DNA of 64,000 bases from Cryptomeria japonica (GCF_030272615.1 NC_081411.1:186396949-186460948); one strand, 5' to 3'; positions 46,301-58,368 are shown, counted from the first letter of the stretch. Numbers and translations: made by a program. The notes: generated by a model from the letters alone, not told the origin.

Positions 46301-48345
46301 TGCAAAATAATGTACAAAATCATGAATTTTTTATTGTTATTTCATTTAGTAGTAATTTCATTCTTATTCGTAAGATTTGATTTTCGTTTTGATTTTTTTT
46401 GTTTCTTACATTTAGCTTAATAATTAGTGTTTTCAATTGGTAAGCAAGAATTTCATGAGGAAAATAACCATATGCAACACCATTATATTAAACAAACAAT
46501 TAAAACTGAATACAAGTTCCCTAAATTCCTCTATTATGTGCATCACATTAAATTGGTTGGGAAGATGTGTTCAGTTTGCACAATAATATAGTAAAAGAAA
46601 TAAAAATGGATTTGATAGAGAAAAAAAATTGATAATTTCTTCTATTACACGCTATGCATATAAATTTGTAGTTCATTTGACAGGCACGATTACCAACAAG
46701 GGAAACAAGGTTTGACAAATAAATAACATCATAGATATTAAGTTTCTACAATCCATGAGATATTGTTCAACTATTTTTGGAATCGATTGTGTAAATTTTT
46801 TTGCATCCATGTTTCGGATCACACTCCGTGATTCATCATCAGGATGAGACAAGTTAGAGAGCATGAAGAAGAGAAAGATCATATACACAACATTCTACAG
46901 AGCATATACATTCATTGCCAAAGTGTTTGCTATCATTCTGGGAGTAAGATTATAATCTAGACACAACCTGGTGATAATTTTCATAGAGTGGATGAAATTG
47001 GTCATAATTAAATCTAACAACAATTTAAAATATTTTCATAATAGATATACACACATACAACCAGAGAAAACATAGATTTTATTTTTATTTTCCTTTAATT
47101 TCTAAGCCAAACACATAATAGAATCAAACTTTTAACAATCATGAATCAAAGAAAAAGAAAACAAATGAAAAAACCGACTTGGAAATGCTAATTTCCAAGG
47201 TCTGAAAACACCTTCTGCAAGCTCAAAACCAAATCTCCAATCCTCTATCCAGAAACCCCCCCTTTCTCTGTAAATTTTCTAGAAAACCAAAAAAATAGAA
47301 AAATCCTCTTCTTCTGGAAATTTTCTAGAATAAAAGGTTTCCTCCGCCCCATCCACTATCAGTAATGGAAAATCGCTTTTTAAATAAAACTTATTCTATA
47401 ATTTAATCCATTATTAATTTTATTATGTTTATTTAATAACGTAAATTATTTCTTTTAAATTATAACTTAATTTATTAATTATTCATGCTAGTATTTTAAT
47501 TTAGTTAGTTAGAACATTAATATCAATTTGTTAATTAATTAGTAAGGTGAGATTATTCAATACATTATCTATATATATAATTTTTACACACAAACATATG
47601 CATTTAAATCAAATTATCACAAATTTAAATAAAACCTTATGATATATATTTATAATTAAAATCTATCAAAAAATAATATGATAAATTAAACTCATGTGCA
47701 ACACAAATGCATACTCACATGTGCAACATACCAAGGTCATAAGCTTTTGCCTATGTTGCATTTTGAATAGGTAGATACAAGACATGAAACATTGCACTCA
47801 TATCGATCAAGGGCCAAGGGTTTGAGTAATGAGCCTTATGCTATCTCCCACAACTTCCATTGGGATTATGTAGGCATGCTTAGACCTATGAAAGTAGGTG
47901 GAGTCGATGCCTCGTACTTGCAACCCTACATCATAGAGAAAAGCATATATATAAATAATATACATAAACCTAACAATTACATGCACACTGGTGAAGAGGA
48001 ATCGTGACATCCCGTGTCTCTTTGAAGTGAGTGATAGAATATCATCGGGCCTAGTACCACAGGTGAAATCAAACATATAGCATGAAATCAAACACATGAT
48101 GCATCTCTTAAGATAAGAAAATATATTAGTACATGGGTTAGTATGAATAGATCATATATCATGCATCTAATCATCCATAATAATAAAGAGCATAATCAAA
48201 ATTCATTGCACATGAGCATAATTCATACCATACATACATCCGCTCTAATGAACATAACATAGTCTCATCAAACAATCATAATATAAAAGTATCAAAATAT
48301 CTTACACCTCCCATCACGAAGGGTGGATCAAGGAGGGGCATTACA
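43377..48345. mobile_element. Long TG...CA insertion with 11-bp terminal inverted repeats (4.97 kb)
   Basis: Left end TGTAATGCCCC, right end GGGGCATTACA: an 11-bp perfect inverted repeat with TG...CA termini. The right flank is ATTTC (48346-48350), matching ATTTC left of copy 1 (40066-40070) exactly and ATTTT left of copy 2 (43372-43376) at 4 of 5 bases. The 5-bp duplication and TG...CA fit an unusually long solo LTR. The longer inverted repeat leaves open a DNA-transposon-like or other non-coding element. I see no coding sequence and no internal second LTR start. ORFs in it are short and without motifs. Confidence 0.7.
45588..46200. mobile_element. AT-rich 613-bp insertion in the long TG...CA element, copy 2 only
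   Basis: Absent from copy 1, where 'tatttatttattttaggaag' is continuous (42265-42295). The insert begins AGTACTTGCTGTTAGG and near its right end has GGCAAGTACT, an inverted match to the start, followed by an imperfect hairpin (GCAAGTACTCACCAC / GTGGCACTTGC). It holds a 17-T run at 45622-45638. Class not settled: MITE-like or other short foldback element. Confidence 0.5.
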
Positions 48346-48350
48346 ATTTC

Positions 48351-48900
48351 ATCTTCTTCTTCCAAGGTATCTTTATGGCTAAGACAATATTTGGAAAAGG
48401 ACAAGCATAACTCATTAATGCTTCATCTCTAGTGGGAATTCTATTGAAATCAAAAGAGGGTATGCTATCACTAGGAAAAGTAGGGACAATCATCTACTTG
48501 CACCAAATGATTCTCATTGGGGAAGTAATTTTTAGGAGCAAAACGAATGTCATTCTTCAAAGATTCATACTTAGGATGGAGATCTTTAAAATAAGTGTTC
48601 ATAACCTCTTGTTGTACTAAAGTGCCTCCATTGGTAAGACCAAATTTGGGAGAAGATAAATCAATGTCCATAAACACTTTTTCTCTAAGAGAAGTATCAT
48701 GTATGGAAGGTAAGGTAACATTAAGAAAGGTGTTCATGATATCCTCCTCCTCCTCTAAGATAGTTTCATGGGAGAGATATTTTAGGAGAATTATCAACAT
48801 CATTCTTCAAATCTTCATCCTTAGAACATGGGAGAGTTTTAAAGGAATTGTTAACAACTCTTTTTTGCACTAAAATTCCATCATGGATAGAAGGATCTTT
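48351..48900 (-). pseudogene. G2 gag-like N-terminal repeat region
   Basis: Minus-strand open piece 48471-48803 plus flanking broken frames. It shows degenerate amino-acid repeats of roughly 50 residues with a recurring 'G[GT]LVQ.[ED]..NT.[FL]..L' pattern: 'FGLTNGGTLVQQEVMNTYFK' here resembles 'NGDIMVQKDILNTSLNNLPY' near 39850-39920. The function is unknown; its position between leader and protease suggests a structural (gag-like) protein. Confidence 0.55.
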
Positions 48901-49114
48901 AAGAGAGGGGGTACCTAAATTAAAACAAGGGAGGTGAACCCATTACCACATCTACGAAATGAACGCATTATGATAATAATTTTCCTTTTTCAAATGTTAA
49001 CATATGCAAAATAGAAAACAATGTTAAATTTTTATGATGTAACAATAATGATTGCAAGTATGAATTAATCAATTGCATCAAATCTGAATATTTAAAGCAA
49101 AAGTAAGCATAGGA
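48901..49114 (-). other. G2 5' leader
   Basis: About 210 bp of non-coding sequence between the PBS and the first readable gag-side repeats. Confidence 0.5.
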
Positions 49115-49130
49115 CATGTTGGGTTCACCA
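49115..49130 (-). other. Primer binding site of G2
   Basis: Plus-strand CATGTTGGGTTCACCA, i.e. TGGTGAACCCAACATG on the coding strand, three bases from the 5' LTR end. Shared core with G3 and G4. Confidence 0.75.
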
Positions 49131-49133
49131 AAA

Positions 49134-50743
49134 TGTGATGGATGAAAATGGAATCAAGTAAACTAAGACCTAATCCCACTCTCATGCACACATTGGAATA
49201 CGGAAGAGCCTAAGGAGATGATTTACTTTGACTATGTCTTGCAAGAGAGAGTCAAGGAATATCTTTAGGGTTTCTATTCCTTTGCCGCTTTGAAGAGAAG
49301 ATGTGCAAAATGTGATAGTATGATCAACTAGGCTAAGTAGATAGCTAGAGAAGCTAGTATAAACTGAAAATATAGAAAAATACAGATTTGAAAGTGAGAT
49401 ATTGAATACAAAGCAGGAAGGGGAATTCAAATGTGAACCCATCATTGAAATTTGATGCTGACTGTGCAGGACCAGGGAATCACACCTTGGTCTTTGATAC
49501 TTCACCTTGTTGTACTTCTAGGATCTAGATCTTGAAAGTCTGTAATGTGGAATTGCCAAAATAAAATGAAAAACATAGAGGACAAAGGTGCCACACTCTG
49601 GTCTTATAAAATTGAGGTCTTCTTCTGAGACTGAGCCTGCACCTGTGTGATCTGTCAGTTTCGAATATCATGCATCTGTCAGATTTATGCACCTACACCT
49701 GCAACTTGAAAAAATGGTGTCTAGGTGGCTACATGGGATTTTACCTTAGTAAAACCCCTTGTTTTGGTGATTTAAACCTCTAAAAATAGCCGATAATGTA
49801 TTGAAAATGTGTTTGCAAGAATCTTATGTATTTGCAATATCCTAAATAAACAAGAAAGTAAATCTAGAGTTCTATCGTATGCTTGGAAAGTAAACCATAA
49901 ATGAGTGTAAATATAAATGTAAATGCTTCAAATCACAAATACAATAATGGATCTAAAGCATGAATTTAAATCTGAAAATTAATGTTATGAAGCTCATACA
50001 AAGACATGAAACCATACCAAACCCTAAGGGAGAGTTACAAGCCAATCAACAGATGGTGATCTCTTATTATTCTTCAATGTATTCAAAGCTCCAATTGATG
50101 ATTAAAATGGTTGATGAAGACTTGATAGATGCTTAATTTTCTTATTGAAGACTTCACATAAACTTCCACTTTCACTTCATAAGAGGTTCCTTCAAAATTC
50201 CTAGATGGATTCTTCAAATGAGGAAAGAAAAGGTTATATGTATGAAACCCTAACTTTGTTTTTTATCATAGGCAGACTGAGAATCAATATATTTTCATAA
50301 TCCTTTAGATTTAAACATAAAAATACCACCAAAAAATTCTCCCAAAATTCAAGGAGAAAAAGTAGGGACCATGATGCCAAACCATGGTCCAACCAATTTT
50401 TTTTCAAATTTTTAGGGAAGAAAGGTATCATGATTCTAAAGTCATTTCAAGAAGGATACAACGACTCAAGGTATTTAGATATGTGAAATCAAGTCTTGGA
50501 GGTCAAAATAGGAAATAATTAGGGATTTTGATAAAATAATTAATTGAAAGAATAAAATAAAAAGGGGCACACTTAGGGTAAAGGGCCCAATTTTACGATG
50601 TGTAGAGGGATGAAAAAGGACTTTAGATCTGATTACATTAATTAATTAAATGCTTAAAGGGAATGCAAACACACTAAGGCGGGTACTAACCTAAGCGTGG
50701 AATTGTACCACCCAATTAAGAGTGTACAATTTATGACTCTACA
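49134..50743 (-). repeat. 5' LTR of G2
   Basis: 1,610 bp, TGTGATGGATG...ATGACTCTACA, collinear with 34382-36002. On the right it abuts gag sequence of G1. Confidence 0.92.
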
Positions 50744-50828
50744 AGGACAACACAGACAATTTCATCAGATAATAGGCTCACTTCATCAAATGTGGGCACA
50801 TTAAACTTGGATTGAGTAATAGAAATCG
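50744..50828 (-). pseudogene. G1 gag fragment beyond G2
   Basis: The short minus-strand reading 'SKFNVPTFDEVSLLSDEIVC' matches the G3 gag at its 12120/1102 junction ('YNVPTFDVV', then 'SPLSHDIVRVV'). It continues the gag left at 34073 on the other side of G2. It is cut at 50829 by another LTR. Confidence 0.72.
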
Positions 50829-51926
50829 TGATGTTTAAAATGGAGTTAATCAATAAAAATAAGCACAATAGATGTGACAACATATAATTAGGATGCATAT
50901 AAAATACTAAATAAATGCAAACCAAGGCTTTCTTTAAGATGTCCCATCCTCCTCTATTTTTGAGGACTTTTAAGGTGGTATGTAGGTGGCTCTCAGCAAG
51001 CAATGACTTCCAAAGTGGAAACTCAAAAGTTGAGTAGAGCTATGCGATCATGATTATGAAAATGCTCAAGGCTAGGATGATTTGGTGCAAGATTAAAGAT
51101 AAGATGATTATGCTAAATGCTTGAAATAGAAACTAGATTATCATGACGAAAACTGTGCTAAACATGATAAAATTGCTCTAATTACCAACTATGATAAAAT
51201 GCTTAAAGGATGCAATTGACTATAATAACTATGCAAAAAGATAGAATGCAAGGGATGTTATTGCTCCAAAATGAGGGATATTTATAGGAATTCCTAGACC
51301 TAGGTTGAGGTGGTATGAATTGATGGTCAGGATTCGATCTGGAGATATCAATGATGGAGATTGGAGAAGTTGGAGGGAGGGACACATGTCATCCCTGTAG
51401 TGTCAAGGAATTATGCCCATGAGAGGGCAAGTGTCCAATGGGAAAGGACATGTGGCCAAAGTGCCATGTGTCCTCACGAGAGTGATAACACTCCAAATGG
51501 GTTAGAAAGAGGTTAGGGTTAGGAGGTTAGGAAAGGATATAGTTAGTTAAACCATGGGTTGAATGGATGGATTAGGTTAGGGGTTGGTTAGGCTACGTGG
51601 TTAAAGTTAGGACACATGTGCCCAATTTGAATTTAGAAATTCAAAAGATAATTAAACTCAACAAATTTGGAATTTGTTAATTTTAATTATGGGATTAGAA
51701 GAATGAATTAAATGGGGGGGAATTAATTAATTAATTTAGATTAATTAATCAAAAGGGGGATATGAAATGAGCTTAATAAATAAATAAATCATTTATATTT
51801 ATTTATAAGTATAATAGTTTAGGTGGATTAATTAAATCCTTGTGAATTTAATTATTTGGGAAGGGTTATTGATTAAATAATTGCACATTTAATTAATTAT
51901 CTCCAGATCATTTTTAGGTGTATACA
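50829..51926 (-). repeat. 3' LTR of another minus-strand gypsy-like element (G5)
   Basis: About 1.1 kb. Its minus-strand start TGTATACACC (ending at 51926) is preceded by a PPT-like AAAGAGAGGCAAAA (51927-51941). Then come AT-rich 'taattaattaa' blocks, a TATA-like TATAAATAT at 51278-51286 and a weak boundary TG at about 50829 in G1 gag. The order of parts resembles the solo LTR at 9051-10487. Boundaries are inferred because the partner LTR is missing. Confidence 0.62.
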
Positions 51927-53067
51927 TTTTGCCTCTCTTTGAAGCAATGTGTGACAATGCATTGATTCAAATAAAATTTTGATTTGATGTAGATGATATG
52001 ATTCGATTTGATGCCCCAGATGCTGATTGTCAAATGATGATGCGAGGATGACCCCTTGGGAGATCAATTGAGAGAATTGACGATTTCTCCTTTTGATTTT
52101 TTTTGGATTGGATTTTTGCAAAATTGATTTCTTGATAAAATTTATTTGATTCTTGCAGCTTTGGTTGATAAAAATGTCAGTTCTTTGATTTCTTTGATGT
52201 TTTTCTTGATTTGATGATTGATAGAGTTTGATTGACCTCATGATCGATGAGGGTCAATGATGTTAACTCAAGGTTTTGATGAACTGATAGGTTGAGTTTG
52301 ATTGAATTCATGATTGATGAACGTCAATGATGTAAAGTCAAGATTGGATATACTAGATGCGCAACCTCATGATGAATGAGCATCACTAATGGGTGCTCAA
52401 AGAGATTGATGGAAATATCCAATGAGTGGATAGGATAGCAGATCAATTGATCAAAGAAATTGATTGGATAAATAATTGACATTTTGTTGATATCATGTTG
52501 CAGGAAGATTTAGATGTATTGATTCATCTAGGGGGTTAGCGCTACATAGATTCATAGGCTTTGATTATGTTGACATATACATTCTCTTGATGGCATGTGA
52601 TGATTCATTTCTGACTTGAGATGTACTTTTTATATGCATTTGACATCATTGTACACTTTATTGATGAGATATTGATGATTCCTATGATGTATTTTTGTGA
52701 TATCATTGTACATTGGACCTTGATTCTTTTTTATTTATATATGAGATGCAGTCTGAGATTATTTTGTTCTATATGATTTATGATGTTATGGATGCACTTA
52801 CTTATATGATGATGCATTTACTTTCTATATGATGAATGTATGCTTTCTATATGATGATGCAACATTTACATGATGTATACCTTTATATTCTATGTGATTA
52901 TGCGATGCATTATGGATCTTATTCATGAGGATGCAACCTATGAGGTTTATTGATGAGTGGATGCAATGTGCGATGGATCCATTGATGATGTATATGTTTA
53001 TGAATGCTACAAAAATGATACTATGATAATGAAATACACTATGAAATGGATGAACTAGCTAAATGAA
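51927..53067 (-). other. Partial interior of G5, repetitive, no gene
   Basis: Begins with the PPT-like tract and continues as T/G/A-rich sequence made of 'gatgatg' and 'tatatgatgatgc' blocks (52750-52990). It includes a direct duplication of about 70 bp at 52228-52297 and 52298-52350 ('gtttgattga.ttcatgat.g', 'gtcaatgatgt.aa.tcaag'). No RT or integrase motif. It ends abruptly at the copia-3 LTR fragment, so both elements are truncated at this junction. Confidence 0.5.
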
Positions 53068-53335
53068 TGAATCAACACCGAAGGCTAGGATTGAGAGATA
53101 TGTTGTTTCTAACATCCAATCAACTACCTCTTCCACCACAGCCAAAATTGAGTTCTACTCAATGTACCCATACTCTGTATTTCACCCTCCAGACTTAAGA
53201 AAAATGAATATCAAACTTCTGGTAGATCAATTCAGCATATACTAGATGCGATTACTAATATGAGTTTTCATTAATGACAACCCAAAAACTTTCCTTAAGC
53301 ACTTAACTCAACCAGTACAATGTCTCTTGACAACA
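53068..53335 (-). repeat. Truncated 3' LTR of copia-3
   Basis: About 270 bp matching 59225-59497, for example 'aatatcaaacttctggtaga' and 'ccttaagcacttaactcaac'. It ends GACAACA at 53335. The rest of the LTR is missing on the left. Confidence 0.85.
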
Positions 53336-53350
53336 ATATCCCCCTTTGGC
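53336..53350 (-). other. Polypurine tract of copia-3
   Basis: Plus-strand ATATCCCCCTTTGGC, i.e. GCCAAAGGGGGATAT on the coding strand, beside the LTR. A second such tract lies near 53493-53502. Confidence 0.8.
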
Positions 53351-53563
53351 ATTGATGGCAACACTTGATAAAAAAATGACACCGTTAGACTAAAACTGAT
53401 GTACACTGCAAAACTTCAAAATTACAAAAATGTAACAACTCAACAACTCAACAAGCCTCCCCTAAGAATATACATAATTTTTCACTCCTCTTTCTCCCCC
53501 TTTGACATCAATGGCAAAGGTAGGTATCTACAAAAAAATATGTACAAGGGTATACTCAATAAC

Positions 53564-56500
53564 TTACAAAAATTTAAAAATGTTTGCAAAAATGGTCTTT
53601 AAAGACTGCAAGTGGTCATCCCAACCTTTCTTCAAGTTCTCTAAAATATTGATGAGAGCATTAAACAAATAGGCATGCATCTCCAATCCTCTAAGATCTG
53701 AAGGAACACTCTTATTCAGAGCATTCATAGCATCTTGCTGATTGCTGAGAAAAGTATCCAACTGGGGAGTGATTAAGTTCCTTAGTTCTCTCACTTGACC
53801 AACTAGTCTATCTTTCTCCTAATTTAGGCTCTTTATTTTATCAAGTAGAGCCATCACCTAAGCTTCATAATTACTAGCGAAAACTGATTGGGGGGCATAA
53901 GATTGAGATATATTGGCTAATTGACCTTCGTATTCCTTGATCTTCTTATCAATCTCAATTGTGAACTTCGACAAAAGAAGACATGACTTGTAGATTTTAC
54001 CTCCTTTGTCCTGTGCCTCTTGAATGGTCTTCATACCAAAAATCAAACTAGCTTTGTCACCTTCAACTATCCTCAAAACCATCCTTAACTGCATAGCATT
54101 GAATTGGCTAAGAAATTTACCTTCGACAACTTTCTCTAAAGATACAAAATGAGAATCTACTGACTTAAGCATGCTCCTCATCTTACCAGAGGGCAAGTCT
54201 ATTGTATCTCGCTTGAAAGATGGCATAATTTTCTAAAGAACACTTATAGCCATAGATATCATCTCTTTATCCTCAGAGTGAGACTTCAATAGGTCTTCAC
54301 TAGTTTTGGCCTGTGTAAGTGTTGCAAGCTTGAGTGCTTGGATAGGAGATAGTGAGTTGAGATCAATAGGCCCTATGGTGAGATCTGATTTGGTGATAAT
54401 CTGCTTGCCCTTGTCTAATTCCATAGTGTCTCTAGTCACCGAAACCTGTTTAATATGATCTTTATCCTTCTCCTTTCTCTGCATTCTCTTTGTTTTCATC
54501 GCCAACCTCCTTAACTCTACCTTTTCTGATTCAACAGTTGTTACCGAAGGATTTTGATTAGCTTCACCAGAGTCTATAATCTACTGATTATCAACAATAT
54601 CATCTCCAACTGCAACCTGTTCATTCAGAACTTTGGTCTATACTTCCGGAATGGATGTATCATCCTATGTATCCACTTATGGATGGGTGTCATCTTTCAC
54701 CAAATTTATCTCATACTTGTTCTCTTCCAAAACTTGCTTCAAAATTACTTCTATTTCCTTAGCTACTTCATCAATCTTTCCAAACATGATCCTATTAACT
54801 TTGGTTTTGCTTCTAAATCTACTCTATGCAATTTTAAGAATTTTGTCTACTTCACTCTTAGAAATTACTGAGCACAAATTAACCAATACATACTCTTTCA
54901 TTCTCTCATCTTCTAGATTAGCCGTATGCCTTCTGACATCCAAAATTTCATATAGACCCTTCATAATCATTGATGATAAGTCTATTAGGGATTTATTATA
55001 TACATTCATATATTCTGCAATGACTTCTTCTAATGTTCTTTATCATATCATTCTGATACATGCTTCAAATTCCCTTCCTTTACTACTGTATCAACTATTT
55101 GACTTAATGTGATGGAAGGCACAATAGTGTATTTACCTTTTAGTTTACTAGACTTCAATGATTCATCAAGCTCATACTTGGATTTCTTACTAGATTGATG
55201 TCTTCTAGATTACTCAACTTCAACTCTTGGCTTCTTGCTTGGTTGACCTTCACTAAATGGTTGCTTCTTGACAATCCTGGTAGAAGTAGCAGTCTTCTTC
55301 ACCTCCCTCGCTGCTTCATCTGAGTCAATCTCTTCTTCTATAGTGGCTACCACATAGACTCTTTCTGGCTTATCTTTCTTCTTCTTCTTGACTCCACTAG
55401 ATGATTTGCTTTGAGGCTTAGGTGGGGGAAAATGATTTTATGCACCAGAAGAAGGTACCAATCTTGTTTGACTTGCCTTGGGAGGAGTAGAGGCCAGTTG
55501 GGTTTTCTTGGGTTTGACCATGTCCTCCTCTTTTAAGATGTTATTCTCTTGGGCTTTGCGAACTGCTTCCTTTTTTATGCCCATCTCCTCTGCAAGTTGC
55601 TCCACTTCCTTCCTCATCTTCCTTTGCCTACCAGGCTTGGTGAGTTGGGAATGAAAGTTTATAAACTCTTCTCCTGATATGTCCCAAATCTTTCTTCCTT
55701 TTCATCCACTGTCTTACTCGAAAGATGTTGAGAATACTCATCAAGAGTATTTGCATAAACATCATACCCCATGGGCATGATCCATACTATCTTTGGCTCA
55801 ACGGCTTCCATTAGACATTGGTTAATTTTTACCATGAAGCATATGGTGTCCTCATACTTCTCCATAATTTTCTTTGGAATCCTTTCCCTGGTTTGCATCA
55901 TGCCTTGGAAGGATTTAAAGTAATGCCACATGATAGCTTTATATGCTTGAGCATCTCCTAATCCTTGTAAGACTTAATTGATTTGCACTACCACTGGTTT
56001 GTTATGTGCCCACTGTACTTTGGCTACACCGAGGATCTCTCTCATGAAATAGAAGGCTAAACAAAAATCAAAGTACCAAACTTAAAACATGCTTATTGTC
56101 CCACTTTATATTCTTTATATTACTCATTAGTTCACTCAGAAGTACTCTACATAGATCATACAACTTGTCCTCCTTTAGAATTTGATAAGCAACATATATT
56201 GTCATACCAGATATCAAGTTTTCTCTGCTAGATTGATAGACCTTATAACCTATCATTATGGATGCAAATATGACATCATACTCAACAATGTCACTAATTG
56301 TCATCGATCTACTATCATGCTGGGAACCGGTTACATCTGTCACTGTCTTGTTCATCACATTTCTTAGACCAAGAACTTGATTGGTTGCATTCAAAAATGT
56401 TACCACTTGGATTGCTTGCTTGGTGATCTTGTGTAGTTTATCAAGCCACATAAATTAATCATGGACCCTTCTCAAAATGTACTTGACCATTCTGGTTCAT

Positions 56501-56809
56501 CAAAAACCAAAAATTTCACAAATTGAATAAAACCCTTTACCTGTAGAGATTTGAATTCTAGTTTCAAGTTGCCCATGCCATCCATCATGTGCTTGGTGTA
56601 TAGTGTTAGCATTTTAGCATTCCGAAGTTCCTCAATATTGCAATCATATATGCACTAATATCTTCAACATGCAACATGCCATACAACATGGATGAAAAGG
56701 CTCCATTTGGATCATCTTCCATCGATTTGAATGCATGCTTCTTAAACTTAGGCCTTTCCCTATCCGTTACCTCAACAACCAATGGAGTTGCCATACTAGA
56801 TGATTCCAT
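53564..56809 (-). pseudogene. Long unrecognised ORF of copia-3 (about 1,080 codons, interrupted)
   Basis: From an ATG at 56809 ('MESSSMATPLVVEV') protein-like sequence can be followed for about 3.2 kb with occasional stops and shifts. Successive open pieces lie at 56606, 56068, 55659, 54824, 54233, 53858 and 53564 (low ends). The first 300-400 residues look globular and helical ('DDPNGAFSSMLYGMLHVED', 'CFMVKINQCLMEAVEPKIVW'). The middle, near 55200-55440, is lysine-rich with nuclear-localisation-like clusters (KKKKK, 'PSKKPRV'). The last third is charged and predicted to be coiled coil ('IDKKIKEYEGQLANISQS'). I recognise no enzyme motif and do not assign a function. It occupies the place of pol. 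Confidence 0.6.
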
Positions 56810-57211
56810 TATCGAATTCTAGGTTATGAACAAATAGCTCAAACTCAGAAAATACCTTTTTATCTTCAACCAGATGCAAGAAATCTTCACCAAGTCCTTT
56901 CAAGCTCTGGTTTAGATGCACAATATCCTTCACCAAACTCTTCTTATCTTTCATTTCGAACACAATGTGAGAAATGAATGTTAAAATGCCTTTTTATCTT
57001 CTGCATGCTTAACCCTAAAACTCTCTTGAATGTTTTGAATCTCATGAATATTGTACTAGAGAATCAAATCGACATCAAATATTCTAGATATCTCTTAGGA
57101 TCATTTGCACAACCATCTATAATCATCTACAATCTTCTGCAACTAGTTACAGATCTTAGAGAGGGGGTTTTAAGGATTTGCATGAAAAGCTTCCCCCTAA
57201 GGCCAAATGCC

Positions 57212-58300
57212 TTAGTTACTAGATGAGGTTCCAACACCGGAATTAGGTGTAGACCCATTCACTACATTTGAATAATCCTTCTTTACCTTCATTTTCTTGT
57301 GTTTCTTTTTGATCTCTTCAACCTTCACTTTGCCCTTATCATTTAATTGGTTCTTGTTTGTTGGAGAATTCTTTCTCATATTCTTGCTTCTACAAAATTT
57401 TGCAATGTGACTAGATTTATTGCAAGCATAGCAAACACTATTGTTTCTCTTATTAGGCCTAAAATTGCCTTGATTCCCCCTAGATCTGCATTGATTAATA
57501 AGTCCAAATCTTCCATAAGCATAGAATCTCACATTTATCCTACTTATTGCAATTGAAACATTGTCTGGAGAATGATGAATTATTCTAATTAGCTCTATTT
57601 CTACATTGACTTGCCATATGACCAAATTTATTGCAAACAAAATATTTACCATTGAATTAATAAGCATTAGGCTATCTTACCAGTGATCTCTTGTTCTTCT
57701 GATGATGAGGTTTAGCATTTCTTTGATCAGATCTAGAGATTTCTCCTTTCTCAAATCCAAGTCCTCCCATATCACCTTTAATCTTCTGACTTTGCAACAT
57801 CTCATCTAGCTTAACCGAGCTATCTTTGAATTTTTCTTTGTACTCATTAGCAGTGGTAAGTTCATCTCTCAAAATTATGATATGCCTTTCAAGTTCTTGT
57901 TCATTATTCCTGGATTATATCAAATCAAGCTTCACCAGGTCATTTTTATGATTAAGTCTGCAACACTCATTAGATCTATCCTTCAATGACTGAGTCAGAC
58001 TTTCTTCATTCTTCTTCTTGTCTTCAATCTCCTTTGTTAGCTTCATCACAATGTATTGCATTTCATTCTTCAAGATTGCATTATCTCTAGCAAGTTTTTC
58101 ACATTCACCTGTCTTTTCTTTTATGACTTGATTATCAATGCTTTTCTTTTTTTTCTCCTTGTGTTTATCACTTGTTATTTCAATGACTCAATGAAATTTT
58201 CATCATCACTCAAACTTCTTCTTAGGCTACTTGCTTCTTTCCTTTCCGCATCTAGGTCTTCAAGTGCCACAATAAGTTATTTCTATAAACTAGAGTCCAT
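57212..58300 (-). pseudogene. Gag-like coiled-coil protein with zinc knuckles (copia-3)
   Basis: From an ATG at 58300 the frame starts 'MDSSL' with an early stop, then 'LIVALEDLDAERKEASSLRR', heptad-like charged helices through 'LKDRSNECCRLNHKNDLV' and 'AKLDEML'-type repeats, and 'GDMGGLGFEKGEISRSD'. After a stop near 57670 come up to three knuckles: 'VCNKFGHMASQC' (near 57605-57640), a damaged 'CFNCNK' (near 57550) and 'CYACNKSSHIAKFC' (near 57400-57445), then a basic tail. This plan (coiled coil plus CCHC) fits an RNA-binding gag-like protein of plant retroelements. Reading continues weakly to about 56820. Confidence 0.68.
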
Positions 58301-58351
58301 TGATTCACTATTCTAGATCTTCCTCAAGCTATTAGGCTTCCTCAAAGGAAC

Positions 58352-58368
58352 TAGGCTATGATACCAAT
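58352..58368 (-). other. Primer binding site of copia-3
   Basis: Plus-strand AGGCTATGATACCAAT, i.e. ATTGGTATCATAGCC on the coding strand, next to the 5' LTR. One base from the usual TTGGTATCAGAGC. Confidence 0.85.

Larger units (their letters stand above)
34382..50743 (-). mobile_element. Non-autonomous gypsy-type LTR retrotransposon G2 (16.4 kb)
   Basis: Paired LTRs (34382-36002 and 49134-50743, both TG...CA), a PPT beside the low-coordinate LTR and a PBS beside the high-coordinate LTR define a minus-strand element of 16,362 bp. The flanks are not a clean duplication (GGGAA left, AGGAC right), but both sides are adjoining parts of the same G1 gag, which supports one insertion event. Its coding part has a gag-like repeat-rich region, a linker, a retropepsin and a G-patch-like segment. 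I find no RT, RNase H or integrase motif. It contains a secondary insertion and a 3.25-kb tandem duplication. Confidence 0.85.

Noticed and set aside
47792-48097. Overlapping ORFs on both strands near the right end of the long TG...CA element
   Set aside because: Short, overlapping, without motifs.
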